Origin: Novosphingobium sp.
Lineage (GTDB): Bacteria; Pseudomonadota; Alphaproteobacteria; Sphingomonadales; Sphingomonadaceae
Reading direction: 5' to 3'
Assembly: GCF_027489515.1 (NCBI RefSeq)
Contig: NZ_JAIXZS010000034.1
Coordinates: 1-64,000 of the forward strand
Length of the DNA stretch: 64,000 nt
Below are positions 1-8,273 of this stretch, piece after piece; within the stretch, counting starts at the first letter, position 1; the number at the start of each line of letters is the position of its first letter. Under the pieces are notes generated by a model. That model was not told the DNA's origin and did no database searches. It saw only the letters and a list, made by a program, of their open reading frames with translations. The position numbers were made by a program, and so were the translations under genes.

Positions 1-36
1 CAGAAGATCGTGGCCGAAGTCCGGAAGGTTTCCTGA
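1..36 (+). CDS. sucC: Succinyl-CoA ligase (ADP-forming) beta subunit, C-terminal end only
   Basis: Only the last 11 codons and the TGA stop lie in the window; the rest is to the left. The visible tail (QKIVAEVRKVS) is typical of the SucC C-terminus. The assignment rests mainly on position: sucD begins three bases after this stop, and sucC-sucD is the usual order. Partial gene, identity inferred from context. Confidence 0.8.
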   Translation, partial: QKIVAEVRKVS

Positions 37-39
37 TCC

Positions 40-924
40 ATGAGCATTCTCGTCAACAAGCACACCAAGGTCATCACCCAGGGCATGACCGGCAAGACCG
101 GCGCGTTCCACACGCAGGCCGCGCTCGACTACGGCACGCAGATGGTCGCGGGCGTGACCCCCGGCAAGGGCGGCACCAGCCATATCGGCCTGCCGCAGTA
201 TGACACCGTCGCCGAAGCCAAGGCCGCGACCGGCGCGACCGCCAGCTGCATCTACGTGCCGCCTCCGGGCGCGGCGGATGCGATTCTGGAAGCCATCGAC
301 GCGCAGATGGAACTGATCGTGTGCATCACCGAAGGCATCCCGGTGCTCGACATGGTGCGCGTGAAGCGGGCGCTGCAGGGTTCGAAGTCGCGCCTGATCG
401 GTCCGAACTGCCCCGGCGTGCTGACGCCGGACGAGTGCAAGATCGGCATCATGCCGGGCTCGATCTTCAAGAAGGGCTCGGTGGGCGTGGTCTCGCGTTC
501 GGGCACGCTGACCTATGAGGCGGTGTTCCAGACCTCGAACATCGGGCTTGGCCAGACGACGGCTGTCGGTATCGGTGGCGATCCGGTGAACGGCACCAAC
601 TTCATCGACGTGCTCGAGCTGTTCCTGGCGGACGAGGACACCAAGTCGATCATCATGATCGGCGAAATCGGCGGCGACGCGGAAGAGAACGCGGCGCAGT
701 TCCTGATCGACGAGGCCAAGCGTGGCCGCAAGAAGCCGATGGCCGGCTTCATCGCGGGGCGTTCTGCCCCTCCGGGGCGGCGGATGGGCCACGCCGGCGC
801 GATCGTTTCGGGCGGCAAGGGCGATGCGGAAAGCAAGATCGCGGCGATGGAAGCCGCCGGCATCCGCGTGTCGCCCTCGCCCAGCCTGCTGGGCGAGACG
901 CTGGCGGACGTGCTGAAGGGTTGA
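40..924 (+). CDS. sucD: Succinyl-CoA ligase alpha subunit
   Basis: The 294-residue protein matches SucD along its full usual length. With SucC it interconverts succinyl-CoA, ADP or GDP and phosphate with succinate, CoA and ATP or GTP in the cytosolic TCA cycle. The N-terminal Rossmann CoA-binding domain opens with a lysine-rich strand and [19 protein letters not shown]. The ligase signature [16 protein letters not shown] lies near residues 147-162. The phosphorylated active-site histidine is H251 in [12 protein letters not shown]. It starts 3 nt after sucC and is followed by a strong terminator, so it closes the sucCD operon. Its product side joins the propionyl-CoA cluster about 3.7 kb downstream. 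Confidence 0.98.
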   Translation: MSILVNKHTKVITQGMTGKTGAFHTQAALDYGTQMVAGVTPGKGGTSHIGLPQYDTVAEAKAATGATASCIYVPPPGAADAILEAIDAQMELIVCITEGIPVLDMVRVKRALQGSKSRLIGPNCPGVLTPDECKIGIMPGSIFKKGSVGVVSRSGTLTYEAVFQTSNIGLGQTTAVGIGGDPVNGTNFIDVLELFLADEDTKSIIMIGEIGGDAEENAAQFLIDEAKRGRKKPMAGFIAGRSAPPGRRMGHAGAIVSGGKGDAESKIAAMEAAGIRVSPSPSLLGETLADVLKG

Positions 925-951
925 GCCTTTCGGGCTTTGGTTTGAGGAAAG

Positions 952-978
952 GGCCGGAGGGAAACCTCCGGCCTTTTT
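952..978 (+). terminator. Rho-independent terminator after sucD
   Basis: GGCCGGAGG and CCTCCGGCC form a perfect 9-bp stem with a GAAA loop, followed directly by TTTTT. It begins 27 nt after the sucD stop and abuts the 3' end of the convergent TetR gene. Confidence 0.9.
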
Positions 979-980
979 CG

Positions 981-1667
981 TTAGTCCGCTGCAGCCAGTT
1001 CGGCGTTCACCGCGTCCATATCCGCGCCGCAGTGGGTGCAGATGAAGCGGACGGCGTTCTGGTAGCGGGAAACGGCATCGGCAGGATCGGCGTAGCCGGC
1101 GATTTCAAGGCTGACGTGGCCGTGCATCTGGCCCCAGACGAGGAAGGCGAGGTCTTCCACTTTGGCCGGGTCCGGGCTCGTCTGGCGGTGGTGGGCGAGG
1201 CAGGTGCCGACCGCATCGACCAGCGCGGCGAAGGCGGGGTAGGCATCGTCTACCGGCGCGGCGAGCGAGGCGAAGCGGGTGTGGCGGTCCGTAGGGACGA
1301 AGCGCTTTTCTCCGCCGAACATCAGGCGGTAGAGCCCGGTGTGATCGAGCGCGAAGCGGCGGTAGGCGAGCATCTGGCGCACCATCCAGCGCAAGGGCGC
1401 CTCGCGGTGTTCGGCCGAGAGCGCATAGGCGTGGAGCCGCGCGAAGCCTACGGCATAAAGCGCCTGCATGAGGCCGGGCTTGCCGCCATAAAGTGTATAG
1501 ATCGCCATCGTCGAGGAGCCGCAGGCGCGGGCCAGTTCGCGCAGGGCAATGCCGTCTGGCCCATCACGGCGGACGAGGGCTTCGGCCTCCTCGAGGAGGC
1601 GGGCGGCGAGGTCTTCGCGGGGCGCCTCGATGACAGCAGAACGGCGATTCGGCATTCCGCCATGCAT
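981..1667 (-). CDS. TetR/AcrR-family transcriptional regulator
   Basis: The 228-residue protein has a TetR N-terminal helix-turn-helix: a first helix around residues 18-34, then ALRELARACGSSTMAIYTLY (residues 42-61) as HTH and anchor helix. The C-terminal ligand domain (roughly 80-220) looks like the WHG-type domain common in sphingomonads. The gene is divergent from a metal-dependent hydrolase and StyC-like membrane protein, with 75 bp between start codons, so it probably represses that pair and itself. The ligand cannot be predicted. An alternative ATG lies four codons in. The 3' end is convergent with sucD. Confidence 0.88.
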   Translation of the reverse strand: MHGGMPNRRSAVIEAPREDLAARLLEEAEALVRRDGPDGIALRELARACGSSTMAIYTLYGGKPGLMQALYAVGFARLHAYALSAEHREAPLRWMVRQMLAYRRFALDHTGLYRLMFGGEKRFVPTDRHTRFASLAAPVDDAYPAFAALVDAVGTCLAHHRQTSPDPAKVEDLAFLVWGQMHGHVSLEIAGYADPADAVSRYQNAVRFICTHCGADMDAVNAELAAAD

Positions 1668-1695
1668 GGGCGCTTGTGTTGGCGAACACTAGTGG

Positions 1696-1710
1696 TATAA
1701 CGCTGTTATT
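1696..1710. promoter_or_regulatory. Candidate TetR operator in divergent promoter region
   Basis: In the 75-bp gap between the TetR start (1667) and the hydrolase start (1743), ATAAC (1697-1701) and GTTAT (1705-1709) form a short palindrome around GCT. A second small palindrome, CACTAGTG, lies just upstream. TetR proteins often autoregulate from such a spot. The arms are short, so this is only a candidate. Confidence 0.3.
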
Positions 1711-1742
1711 GAGGTGAACTGATCAGGCCGGGAGAGCAGTCG

Positions 1743-2627
1743 ATGCGCGGGGAGAGCACAGCGGGCGCCATCACGCCGATTACCGTACGGCAGGGCGCCT
1801 TCGCTTTTGCCGACGACACCCCGGCGCACTGGATCCCGCATGCGCCCGAACTGGCGCAGATGATCAATGGCGCCTCGTTCACGATGCCCCATCTGGAGCC
1901 GTTTCTGGTGGCAACGCTCGGCGAGGCGGCGAAGCTGATCGAGGACCCCGCCGTGCGGCGCGAGGCGCGCGATTTCTGCATGCAGGAGACGCAGCACTAC
2001 CGCACGCACCGGCGCTTCAACGATGTGATCCTGGGTCAGGGCTACGAGGTGCTGGCCGGGATTGAGGCGGAGATGGCAGCGGCCTATGCGCGGCTGATGC
2101 AGCGTCCGCTGGCGGTGCGGCTGGCCTATGCGGCAGGGTTCGAGGCGATGACGCTCGGGCTGACCGACTGGCTGGTGGGAAACCGCACCACGCTGTTTCG
2201 GGGGGCAAACCCGCAAGTCACCTCGTTCATCCTCTGGCATATGGTCGAGGAGACCGAGCACAAGCTGGTGGCGCATGACGTCTATCAGGCGGTTTCGCCC
2301 GGATACTGGCGGCGTGCGTTCGGCGTGCTGCATGGCTCGCTCGATGTGATCCGCTGGAGCCGGCGGTGTTACCGCGCACTGCTGAAGGCGGATGGGCGCT
2401 GGCGGAGGCCATCTTCGCGCCTCAAGGTCTGGTGGTGGGCGGCGCGGTTCCTGATGGGGACGGGGCCTGCGCTGCTGCGCGCGATGGTGCCGGGGCATGA
2501 TCCGCGCGGTGTGAAGGACCATCCGTGGGTGCGCGAATGGATTGCGGCACATGCGCGTGATGCGAAACGCGGCGCGCCAATGCCGCTGATCGATACACAG
2601 AGCGCCGCGATGCCGGTGCCGTTCTGA
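1743..2627 (+). CDS. Metal-dependent hydrolase (PF10118-like, ferritin-like fold)
   Basis: This 294-residue protein resembles the predicted metal-dependent hydrolase family COG3687/PF10118. Carboxylate and histidine motifs spread over several helices look like a diiron or dimetal helical-bundle site: FMQETQHYRTH-type spacing (residues 79-89, MQETQHYRTHR), a mid-protein GFEAMT, and HMVEETEHKLVAHD (about 166-179). There is no signal peptide or clear membrane segment. The activity of this family is not established in my knowledge. A StyC-like membrane protein follows after 12 bp and probably shares the transcript; a TetR gene is divergent. A role in degrading or detoxifying a hydrophobic compound is inference only. 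Confidence 0.8.
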   Translation: MRGESTAGAITPITVRQGAFAFADDTPAHWIPHAPELAQMINGASFTMPHLEPFLVATLGEAAKLIEDPAVRREARDFCMQETQHYRTHRRFNDVILGQGYEVLAGIEAEMAAAYARLMQRPLAVRLAYAAGFEAMTLGLTDWLVGNRTTLFRGANPQVTSFILWHMVEETEHKLVAHDVYQAVSPGYWRRAFGVLHGSLDVIRWSRRCYRALLKADGRWRRPSSRLKVWWWAARFLMGTGPALLRAMVPGHDPRGVKDHPWVREWIAAHARDAKRGAPMPLIDTQSAAMPVPF

Positions 2628-2639
2628 GGGGATGGAGTG

Positions 2640-3113
2640 ATGGACGGTGCGGAACTGCGCGGCGTGCAGCGCATGCTGATCGTGCAGGGCGGCTGTGTCA
2701 TGCTGCTTGGGTTCGTCGCGGGGTTCGGCTTCGTGTTTTTCCTGATCGGCAGCATCGAGCTCTGGCCCATTCCGGGCAAAATCGCGCTGCAGCTGCCCGG
2801 CAGCGACAAGGCATGGCGGATGAGCCACATGGAAGGCGTGCTCAATGGGCTGATGCTGTGGCTGGTGGCGGCGCTGCAACCGGCGATGGCGCTGCCGGTG
2901 GCGACCGCGCGGCGGATCGCGCGGATGCTGGTGCTGACGGCATGGTGCTTTCCCATCGCCTCGCTGTTCGACGCGCTGTTCAAGGACAGCCGGGGCCTGA
3001 AGTTTGCCGCGCCGGTAACGAACCTGATCCCGTTCTTCCTGTTCTATGTCGGCATCATCGCGCTGGTGTGGGCGGTGGTGGAGATCGTGCTGCGGGTGCG
3101 GCGGCAGGTCTGA
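2640..3113 (+). CDS. Styrene oxide isomerase (StyC)-like membrane protein
   Basis: This 157-residue protein has about four transmembrane segments (near residues 13-40, 66-85, 92-110 and 124-148). ATG at 2640 is chosen over GTG at 2637 because GAGGGGA sits about 8 nt upstream. The region PGSDKAWRMSHMEGVLNGLM resembles StyC, the styrene oxide isomerase of styrene-degrading bacteria, as I remember its sequence. H63 and N69 keep the H-x5-N spacing of the reported StyC haem-ligand histidine and substrate asparagine. A later SRGLKF segment also matches. The StyC catalytic tyrosine seems to be replaced by another residue in the third helix, so the reaction may differ. The 3' end is convergent with the PccR gene, one base apart. 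Confidence 0.65.
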   Translation: MDGAELRGVQRMLIVQGGCVMLLGFVAGFGFVFFLIGSIELWPIPGKIALQLPGSDKAWRMSHMEGVLNGLMLWLVAALQPAMALPVATARRIARMLVLTAWCFPIASLFDALFKDSRGLKFAAPVTNLIPFFLFYVGIIALVWAVVEIVLRVRRQV

Positions 3114-3114
3114 G

Positions 3115-4536
3115 TTACCCCTCGACGATCCGGTAGGGCACCAGATCGCGCTGGCTGGGATCGACGGCGATGGCCTTGTCGCTGGGCGGGAAGGCGCGCT
3201 GGTCGCAGGTATCGCGGGGGCAGATGCGGCAGGAGATGCCGATGCGGGTGACGGCGTCCTCGTTGGTGAGGTTGAGTCCGTCGGCGTAGACGAACTCGTC
3301 GGAGAGGGCGGCTTCGCAGCCTAGGACGACAGCGTAGCGGCGGGGCTGGCGGTAGTAGCTGCCGCTCGGTTTCACGAGGCCTTTGGCAATCGAGACGTAG
3401 CGGATGCCATCGGGCATCTCGGCGAGCTGGACGTGGATGCGGTCCGGGATCGCGACCGCCTCGTGGACGATCCACAAGGGGCAGGCACCGCCGAAGCGGC
3501 CGAACTGGAGGCGCGTGGCGGAGTGGCGTTTGGTGATGTTGCCCGCCATGTCGACGCGGGCAAAGAACACCGGAATGCCGCGCGCCTGGGGGCGCTGGAG
3601 CGTGGAGAGGCGGTGGCAGCACTGCTCGAAGCTGACGTGGAACAGCTGGCGCAGGCGGTCGATGTCGTGGCGCAGGAGCCTCGCGGCGCTGCGGAAGCGC
3701 TCGTAGGGCATGAGCAGCGCGCCGGCGGCGTAGTTGCCGAGACCGACGGTAAGGAGGTGGCGCGCAGCCTCCGTTTGAAGCGGAGCGGAAGCAACGATCT
3801 CTGCGATCTGGCCTGACAGCGCGAGCGCGGCGACCTGGTAGGCAAGCTGAAAGCGGCTCGATTCGTTAGGCTGCGCGGAATCGAGCTGGAGGTGGCGCTT
3901 TGCGCTATCGAAGCGGCGGAGTGCGGCGCCGCTCGCCCATTCAATGGTGACGCCTTCGCGCCGCAGCCATTGCTGCATGGTGCGGATGCGCGGGCTGGCT
4001 TCGTCTCCGGCGATTTCGTAGGCGAGGGCTTCGGCATCGCGGTCGATGCGATCGACGTAGTTGTTGGCGAGGTGGAACCAGTCGCGCACTTCCTCCCACG
4101 GCAGGCGTCCGCCCGCGATCTCGGAGCCGCCGAGGTCCGCGCCGATGGCTTCGTCGAGCATTTCGAGGCGCTGGCGGCCCTTGGCAAAAAGGCCGTGGAG
4201 CGCGACGAAGCTTGTCGCAAAGGCCGGGAACTGGCGCGCGAGGCGCTCGACCTGTTCGGCGGGAATGCCGCCCGGCAACTGCGGATCGGCAAGCGCATCG
4301 CGCAGCGATTCCGCGAGTGTATCGGCATCGGGCGGCGCGAAATCGGCCCAGTCGATCGGGAAGGCGGCGCGCAGGCGTTCTGCGAGCGCGGGGGTGAGAT
4401 GGCGCTCGTCGGTCTCGAGTTGCGAGAGATAGGGCGCGCTGATGCCGAGCGCAGTTGCCATTTCCGCCTGACGCAGGCCGCGCCGCGCGCGCAGGGTGCG
4501 CAGGGCCTGTCCTGCAAAGAGCCTTCGGTTTGCCAT
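3115..4536 (-). CDS. pccR: ScfR-family (PccR-like) XRE regulator of propionyl-CoA carboxylase
   Basis: This 473-residue short-chain-fatty-acyl-CoA regulator starts at MANRRLFAGQALR. It has an N-terminal Cro/CI helix-turn-helix (residues ~8-62, LRQAEMATALGISAPYLSQL), a middle ImmA/IrrE-like domain and a C-terminal DUF2083-type domain with a cysteine-rich motif, CRICPRDTC. The middle domain has FQLAYQVAAL where ImmA-type peptidases have HExxH, so it should not be a zinc protease; such degeneration is typical of this family. It is divergent from pccB, as reported for PccR of Rhodobacter sphaeroides, which senses a propionyl-CoA-related ligand. A longer reading frame upstream runs into pccB and has no good start. 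Confidence 0.88.
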   Translation of the reverse strand: MANRRLFAGQALRTLRARRGLRQAEMATALGISAPYLSQLETDERHLTPALAERLRAAFPIDWADFAPPDADTLAESLRDALADPQLPGGIPAEQVERLARQFPAFATSFVALHGLFAKGRQRLEMLDEAIGADLGGSEIAGGRLPWEEVRDWFHLANNYVDRIDRDAEALAYEIAGDEASPRIRTMQQWLRREGVTIEWASGAALRRFDSAKRHLQLDSAQPNESSRFQLAYQVAALALSGQIAEIVASAPLQTEAARHLLTVGLGNYAAGALLMPYERFRSAARLLRHDIDRLRQLFHVSFEQCCHRLSTLQRPQARGIPVFFARVDMAGNITKRHSATRLQFGRFGGACPLWIVHEAVAIPDRIHVQLAEMPDGIRYVSIAKGLVKPSGSYYRQPRRYAVVLGCEAALSDEFVYADGLNLTNEDAVTRIGISCRICPRDTCDQRAFPPSDKAIAVDPSQRDLVPYRIVEG

Positions 4537-4550
4537 GAACGCGAGCCTAG

Positions 4551-4578
4551 TTTGCAAAGTTAGGCTTTGCAACTTTGC
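4551..4578. promoter_or_regulatory. PccR/ScfR operator between pccR and pccB
   Basis: TTTGCAAAGTT (4551-4561) is followed by TTTGCAAC (4566-4573). An exact inverted repeat, GCAAAGTT (4554-4561) and AACTTTGC (4571-4578), spans the site. TTTGCAAA is the half-site I recall for PccR, and AACTTTGCAAA for RamB, both of the ScfR family. A good -10 (TACAAT, 4602-4607) lies 23 nt downstream with a poor -35, which suits an activator bound just upstream of pccB. Confidence 0.8.
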
Positions 4579-4601
4579 TGAATTGCATTGGACAGGCGCG
4601 C

Positions 4602-4607
4602 TACAAT
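4602..4607 (+). promoter_or_regulatory. pccB: Candidate -10 element of pccB promoter
   Basis: TACAAT is 50 nt upstream of the pccB ATG. At 17-nt spacing the -35 hexamer would be TGAATT, a poor match. The ScfR operator ends at 4578, touching that position. The arrangement suggests transcription that depends on the activator. Confidence 0.45.
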
Positions 4608-4656
4608 GCGGCATCCGCCAGCGCCTTGAACGCTTGCAGTCGAGGAATGCCCCCGC

Positions 4657-6183
4657 ATGTCTGCCAATATCGCCGAAATGGAAAAGCGCCGCGAGGCGGC
4701 CCGCATGGGGGGCGGCCAGCGCCGCATCGATGCCCAGCACGCCAAGGGCAAGCTGACCGCGCGCGAACGGCTCGATATCCTGCTAGATGAAGGCAGCTTT
4801 GAAGAGATCGACGCTTACGTCGAGCACAATTGCGTTGATTTCGGCATGCCCGAGCAGACCGTGCCGGGTGACGGCGTGGTGACGGGTTCGGGCACAATCA
4901 ACGGGCGCCTCGTTTATGTGTTCAGTCAGGACTTCACCGTGTTCGGCGGCGCGGTGTCCGAGCGGCACGCGATGAAGATCTGCAAGATCATGGATACCGC
5001 GCTGAAAGTCGGTGCGCCGGTGATCGGCATCAACGACAGCGGCGGCGCGCGCATTCAGGAAGGCGTCGCCAGCCTTGGCGGCTATGCCGAGATCTTCCAG
5101 CGCAACGTGCTGGCTAGCGGCGTGGTGCCGCAACTCAGCCTCATCATGGGGCCTTGCGCGGGCGGTGCGGTCTATTCGCCCGCGATGACCGACTTCATCT
5201 TCATGGTGAAGGACAGCTCCTACATGTTCGTCACCGGGCCGGACGTGGTGAAGACGGTGACCAACGAGATCGTCACGCAAGAAGAGCTTGGCGGCGCGGT
5301 GACGCATTCGACCAAGACATCGGTGGCCGATCTCGCCTGCGAGAACGATATCGAAGCGCTGCTCATGGCGCGCGAGTTCTTCGATTATCTGCCGCTGACC
5401 AACCGCTCCGGCGTGCCCGAGCGGCCGACGGCGGATGCGTGGGACCGGCTCGAAATGAGCCTTGACACGCTGATCCCGGCCTCGGCCAACCAGCCCTACG
5501 ACATGCACGAGGTGATCGCCAAGACGCTCGACGAGGGCGAGTTCTTCGAGATCCAGCCCAAGCATGCCGCGAACATCATCTGCGGGTTTGGCCGGATCGA
5601 GGGCAAGACGGTGGGCGTGGTGGCCAACCAGCCGATGGTGCTGGCGGGCGTGCTCGATATCAATTCGTCCAAGAAGGCCGCGCGGTTCGTGCGCTTCTGC
5701 GATGCGTTCGAAATTCCGATCATCACGTTCGTCGACGTGCCGGGCTTCCTGCCGGGAACCGCGCAGGAACTGGGCGGGATCATCAAGCACGGGGCCAAGC
5801 TGCTGTTTGCCTATGCCGAGGCGACCGTGCCCAAGATCACCGTGATCACGCGCAAGGCCTATGGCGGCGCCTATGACGTGATGGCCTCCAAGCACTTGCG
5901 CGGCGATTTGAACTACGCCTGGCCAACCGCCGAAATCGCGGTGATGGGCGCGAAAGGCGCGGTGGAGATCATCTTCCGCGGGCTTTCGACCGAAGAGCAG
6001 GCGGTGAAGACCAGGGAATACGAAGACCGCTTCGCCAACCCGTTCGTGGCGGCGAGCAAGGGCTTCGTGGACGAGGTGATCCACCCGCATTCGACGCGGC
6101 GGCGCATTGCGCTGGGGCTGCGGAAGCTGCGGAACAAGAGCCTCGAGAACCCTTGGAAGAAGCACGACAATATCCCGCTGTGA
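4657..6183 (+). CDS. pccB: Propionyl-CoA carboxylase beta subunit (carboxyltransferase)
   Basis: The 508-residue protein has the usual length and two-crotonase-domain structure of PccB. The N-terminal half carries [21 protein letters not shown] and the oxyanion-type [12 protein letters not shown]. The C-terminal half carries [20 protein letters not shown] and [11 protein letters not shown]. It transfers carboxyl from carboxybiotin on PccA to propionyl-CoA, giving (S)-methylmalonyl-CoA in the cytosol. It is divergent from the PccR-like regulator with an ScfR operator between. The other enzymes of the route (epimerase, mutase, PccA) follow on the same strand. Confidence 0.96.
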   Translation: MSANIAEMEKRREAARMGGGQRRIDAQHAKGKLTARERLDILLDEGSFEEIDAYVEHNCVDFGMPEQTVPGDGVVTGSGTINGRLVYVFSQDFTVFGGAVSERHAMKICKIMDTALKVGAPVIGINDSGGARIQEGVASLGGYAEIFQRNVLASGVVPQLSLIMGPCAGGAVYSPAMTDFIFMVKDSSYMFVTGPDVVKTVTNEIVTQEELGGAVTHSTKTSVADLACENDIEALLMAREFFDYLPLTNRSGVPERPTADAWDRLEMSLDTLIPASANQPYDMHEVIAKTLDEGEFFEIQPKHAANIICGFGRIEGKTVGVVANQPMVLAGVLDINSSKKAARFVRFCDAFEIPIITFVDVPGFLPGTAQELGGIIKHGAKLLFAYAEATVPKITVITRKAYGGAYDVMASKHLRGDLNYAWPTAEIAVMGAKGAVEIIFRGLSTEEQAVKTREYEDRFANPFVAASKGFVDEVIHPHSTRRRIALGLRKLRNKSLENPWKKHDNIPL

Positions 6184-6193
6184 GGGCCTCAAG

Positions 6194-6595
6194 ATGACCT
6201 TTGACGAGCTTTCTGCCTCAACAAAGAAGGCGTTGGCATCCGCCGACGTACGCTCGCTTGAGCAGCTCGTAGCTCTTTCCGAGGAAGATCTGTGTAAAAT
6301 ACCGAACATCGGTGCTGTGAAAATTCGCGAAATTGAGCATTGCCTTAGGGCAAATAGACTTATGCTAAAGCCCTCCGTTGCCCCACTCAAATACAGTGAA
6401 GTATTGCAAATTAAAGATATGGTGGCGGCATTTAGGTTAGAGTGCGGCATAAAATTTGTTGACGATAATTCTGATAGACGAGCGAAAGAATTATCTTTTT
6501 GTTTGGACAGATTAAGTGAAAGAGTTAATTTTATAGTCGAAGATTTTGAGTTTTGGGAAACTCAATTTCAAAAGTTCCAGAACAGAAAGAGATAA
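6194..6595 (+). CDS. Orphan RNA polymerase alpha-CTD-like helix-hairpin-helix protein
   Basis: The 133-residue protein starts at ATG 6194 with an AAG-type weak ribosome site. Residues ~5-57 look like the alpha-subunit C-terminal domain fold: LSASTKKALASADVRSLEQL, then LSEEDLCKIPNIGAVKIREI. The rest (58-133) is charged, helical, with no family I recognise. Base composition is unlike its neighbours: 6481-6540 has only 17 G or C of 60 bases, and many codons end in A or T, while the flanking genes are strongly GC-biased. The gene sits inside the propionate cluster, 10 bp after pccB and 48 bp before the thiolase. It looks horizontally acquired. A DNA- or polymerase-binding role is inference. Confidence 0.72.
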   Translation: MTFDELSASTKKALASADVRSLEQLVALSEEDLCKIPNIGAVKIREIEHCLRANRLMLKPSVAPLKYSEVLQIKDMVAAFRLECGIKFVDDNSDRRAKELSFCLDRLSERVNFIVEDFEFWETQFQKFQNRKR

Positions 6596-6643
6596 GTTCG
6601 AGTCTATTTTCGGATTTTAACCGAGCGGGTAAAGGCAATCCTA

Positions 6644-7822
6644 ATGACTGACATCTTCATCGTTTCCGGCGCGCGCACGGCCATTGGCACGTTTGGCGGC
6701 AGCCTCGCCTCGTTCCGTCCGGCGGATCTGGGCACCATCGTGATCAAGGAGGCGATTGCCCGCGCCGGGATCAGCGCGGACAAGGTCGAGAACGTGGTGA
6801 TCGGGACGGTCGTGCCGACGCAGCCGAAGGACGCCTATGTCAGCCGCGTCGCGGCGGTGAATGCAGGGGTTCCCATCGAGAGCCCGGCGATGAACGTGAA
6901 CCGGCTGTGCGGTTCGGGCCTGCAGGCGATTGTCTCGGCTGCGCAGGGGATTGCGCTGGGCGAGCAGCAGATCGCCATAGGCGGCGGCTGCGAGGTGATG
7001 TCGAACGCGCCGCATATGGTGCTGACGGCGCGGAGCGGCCAGAAGATGGGCGATCAGGTGATGATGGACGCCATGCTCGGCGCGCTCCACGATCCCTTCG
7101 AGAACATCCATATGGGCGTGACGGCGGAGAACGTGGCCGAGCGCCACCAGATCACGCGTGAGACGCAGGATGCGCTGGCAGTGGAAAGCCATCGCCGCGC
7201 CGCTGCCGCGACTGCTGCGGGCTATTTCAAGGAGCAGATTGTCCCGGTCGAGATCAAGACCCGCAAGGGTACGACCGTGTTCGACACCGACGAGCATTTC
7301 CGCGCCGATGCCAGCCTTGAAGGGATGGCGGGGCTGCGCCCGGTGTTCAAGAAGGACGGCACCGTGACCGCAGGCAATGCCAGCGGCATCAACGACGGCG
7401 CGGGCGCGGTCGTGCTGGCGAGCGGTGAGGCGGTGGCCGAGCATGGTTTGAAGCCCATCGCCAAGATTCTGGCGTGGGGCCATGCGGGCGTGGAGCCCTC
7501 CGTCATGGGCCTCGGCCCGGTCAAGGCCGTGCCGGTGGCGCTGAAGCGCGCGGGGCTGACGCTCGACCAGATCGACGTGATCGAAAGCAACGAAGCGTTT
7601 GCGGCGCAGGCCTGCGGCGTCGCCAAGGAGCTGGGCTTCGATCCCGCCAAGACCAATCCCAACGGTTCGGGTATCAGCCTTGGCCACCCCATCGGCGCGA
7701 CGGGCGCGATCCTGACGATCAAGGCGGCTTACGAGCTGCAGCGCACCGGGGGCCGGTACGGCCTCATCACGATGTGCATCGGCGGCGGTCAGGGCATCGC
7801 CATGGTGATCGAGAGGGTTTGA
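6644..7822 (+). CDS. Acetyl-CoA C-acetyltransferase (thiolase II)
   Basis: This 392-residue biosynthetic-type thiolase has the nucleophile C89 in NVNRLCGSGLQAI, H348 in GISLGHPIGATGA and C378 in MCIGGGQG. NEAFA at ~316-320 is the usual thiolase motif. It catalyses acetyl-CoA plus acyl-CoA condensation or its reverse, and could form acetoacetyl-CoA or cleave 3-ketoacyl-CoA (for example 2-methylacetoacetyl-CoA to acetyl-CoA and propionyl-CoA). Position within the propionate cluster favours the degradative use, but chain preference cannot be read from sequence. It ends two bases before the epimerase ATG. Confidence 0.93.
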   Translation: MTDIFIVSGARTAIGTFGGSLASFRPADLGTIVIKEAIARAGISADKVENVVIGTVVPTQPKDAYVSRVAAVNAGVPIESPAMNVNRLCGSGLQAIVSAAQGIALGEQQIAIGGGCEVMSNAPHMVLTARSGQKMGDQVMMDAMLGALHDPFENIHMGVTAENVAERHQITRETQDALAVESHRRAAAATAAGYFKEQIVPVEIKTRKGTTVFDTDEHFRADASLEGMAGLRPVFKKDGTVTAGNASGINDGAGAVVLASGEAVAEHGLKPIAKILAWGHAGVEPSVMGLGPVKAVPVALKRAGLTLDQIDVIESNEAFAAQACGVAKELGFDPAKTNPNGSGISLGHPIGATGAILTIKAAYELQRTGGRYGLITMCIGGGQGIAMVIERV

Positions 7823-7824
7823 TC

Positions 7825-8265
7825 ATGAAGCTGGGGCGGCTGAATCATATTGGCGTTGCGACGCCTTCGATTGCGGACAGCGTGGTGTTCTGGCGCGACG
7901 TGATGGGCGCGACGAAGATCCACGAGCCGTTCGACCTGCCCGAGCAGGGTGTGAAGGTCTGCTTCGTCGATACGCCCGGAGTTGATGGCGCCCTCAACGG
8001 CACGCAGATCGAGCTGATCGAGCCGCTGCCGGGGAACACCGGGATTGCGAGCTTTCTGGCGAAGAACCCGGCGGGCGGGCAGCACCATATGTGCTATGAA
8101 GTGCCCGATATTCACGCTGCCAAGGCTGCGTTTGAAGCGCTGGGCAAGCGCGTGCTGGGTGAACCCCGCATCGGCGCGCATGGGACGTTGATCTTCTTCG
8201 TCCACCCCAAGGACATGGGCGGCGTGCTGACCGAGATCATGGAGACGCCGAAAGAGGCGCATTGA
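7825..8265 (+). CDS. mce: Methylmalonyl-CoA epimerase
   Basis: The 146-residue vicinal-oxygen-chelate protein has the family's usual length. Likely metal ligands are H8 (LNHIGVAT), E63 (TQIELIEPL), H88 (GGQHHMCYEV) and a glutamate in GVLTEIME near the C-terminus. PDIHAAKAAFEALGKRVLG and HPKDMGGVL are characteristic. It converts (S)- to (R)-methylmalonyl-CoA, the substrate of the mutase encoded next. The ATG is 2 bp after the thiolase stop, so the genes are co-transcribed and probably translationally coupled. Confidence 0.95.
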   Translation: MKLGRLNHIGVATPSIADSVVFWRDVMGATKIHEPFDLPEQGVKVCFVDTPGVDGALNGTQIELIEPLPGNTGIASFLAKNPAGGQHHMCYEVPDIHAAKAAFEALGKRVLGEPRIGAHGTLIFFVHPKDMGGVLTEIMETPKEAH

Positions 8266-8273
8266 GCTAAAAG

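Noticed and set aside
3115..4740. Longer 541-residue form of the PccR-like regulator
   Set aside because: The first 68 residues would overlap the operator and pccB start and lack any conserved sequence; MANRRLFAGQ is the usual N-terminus.
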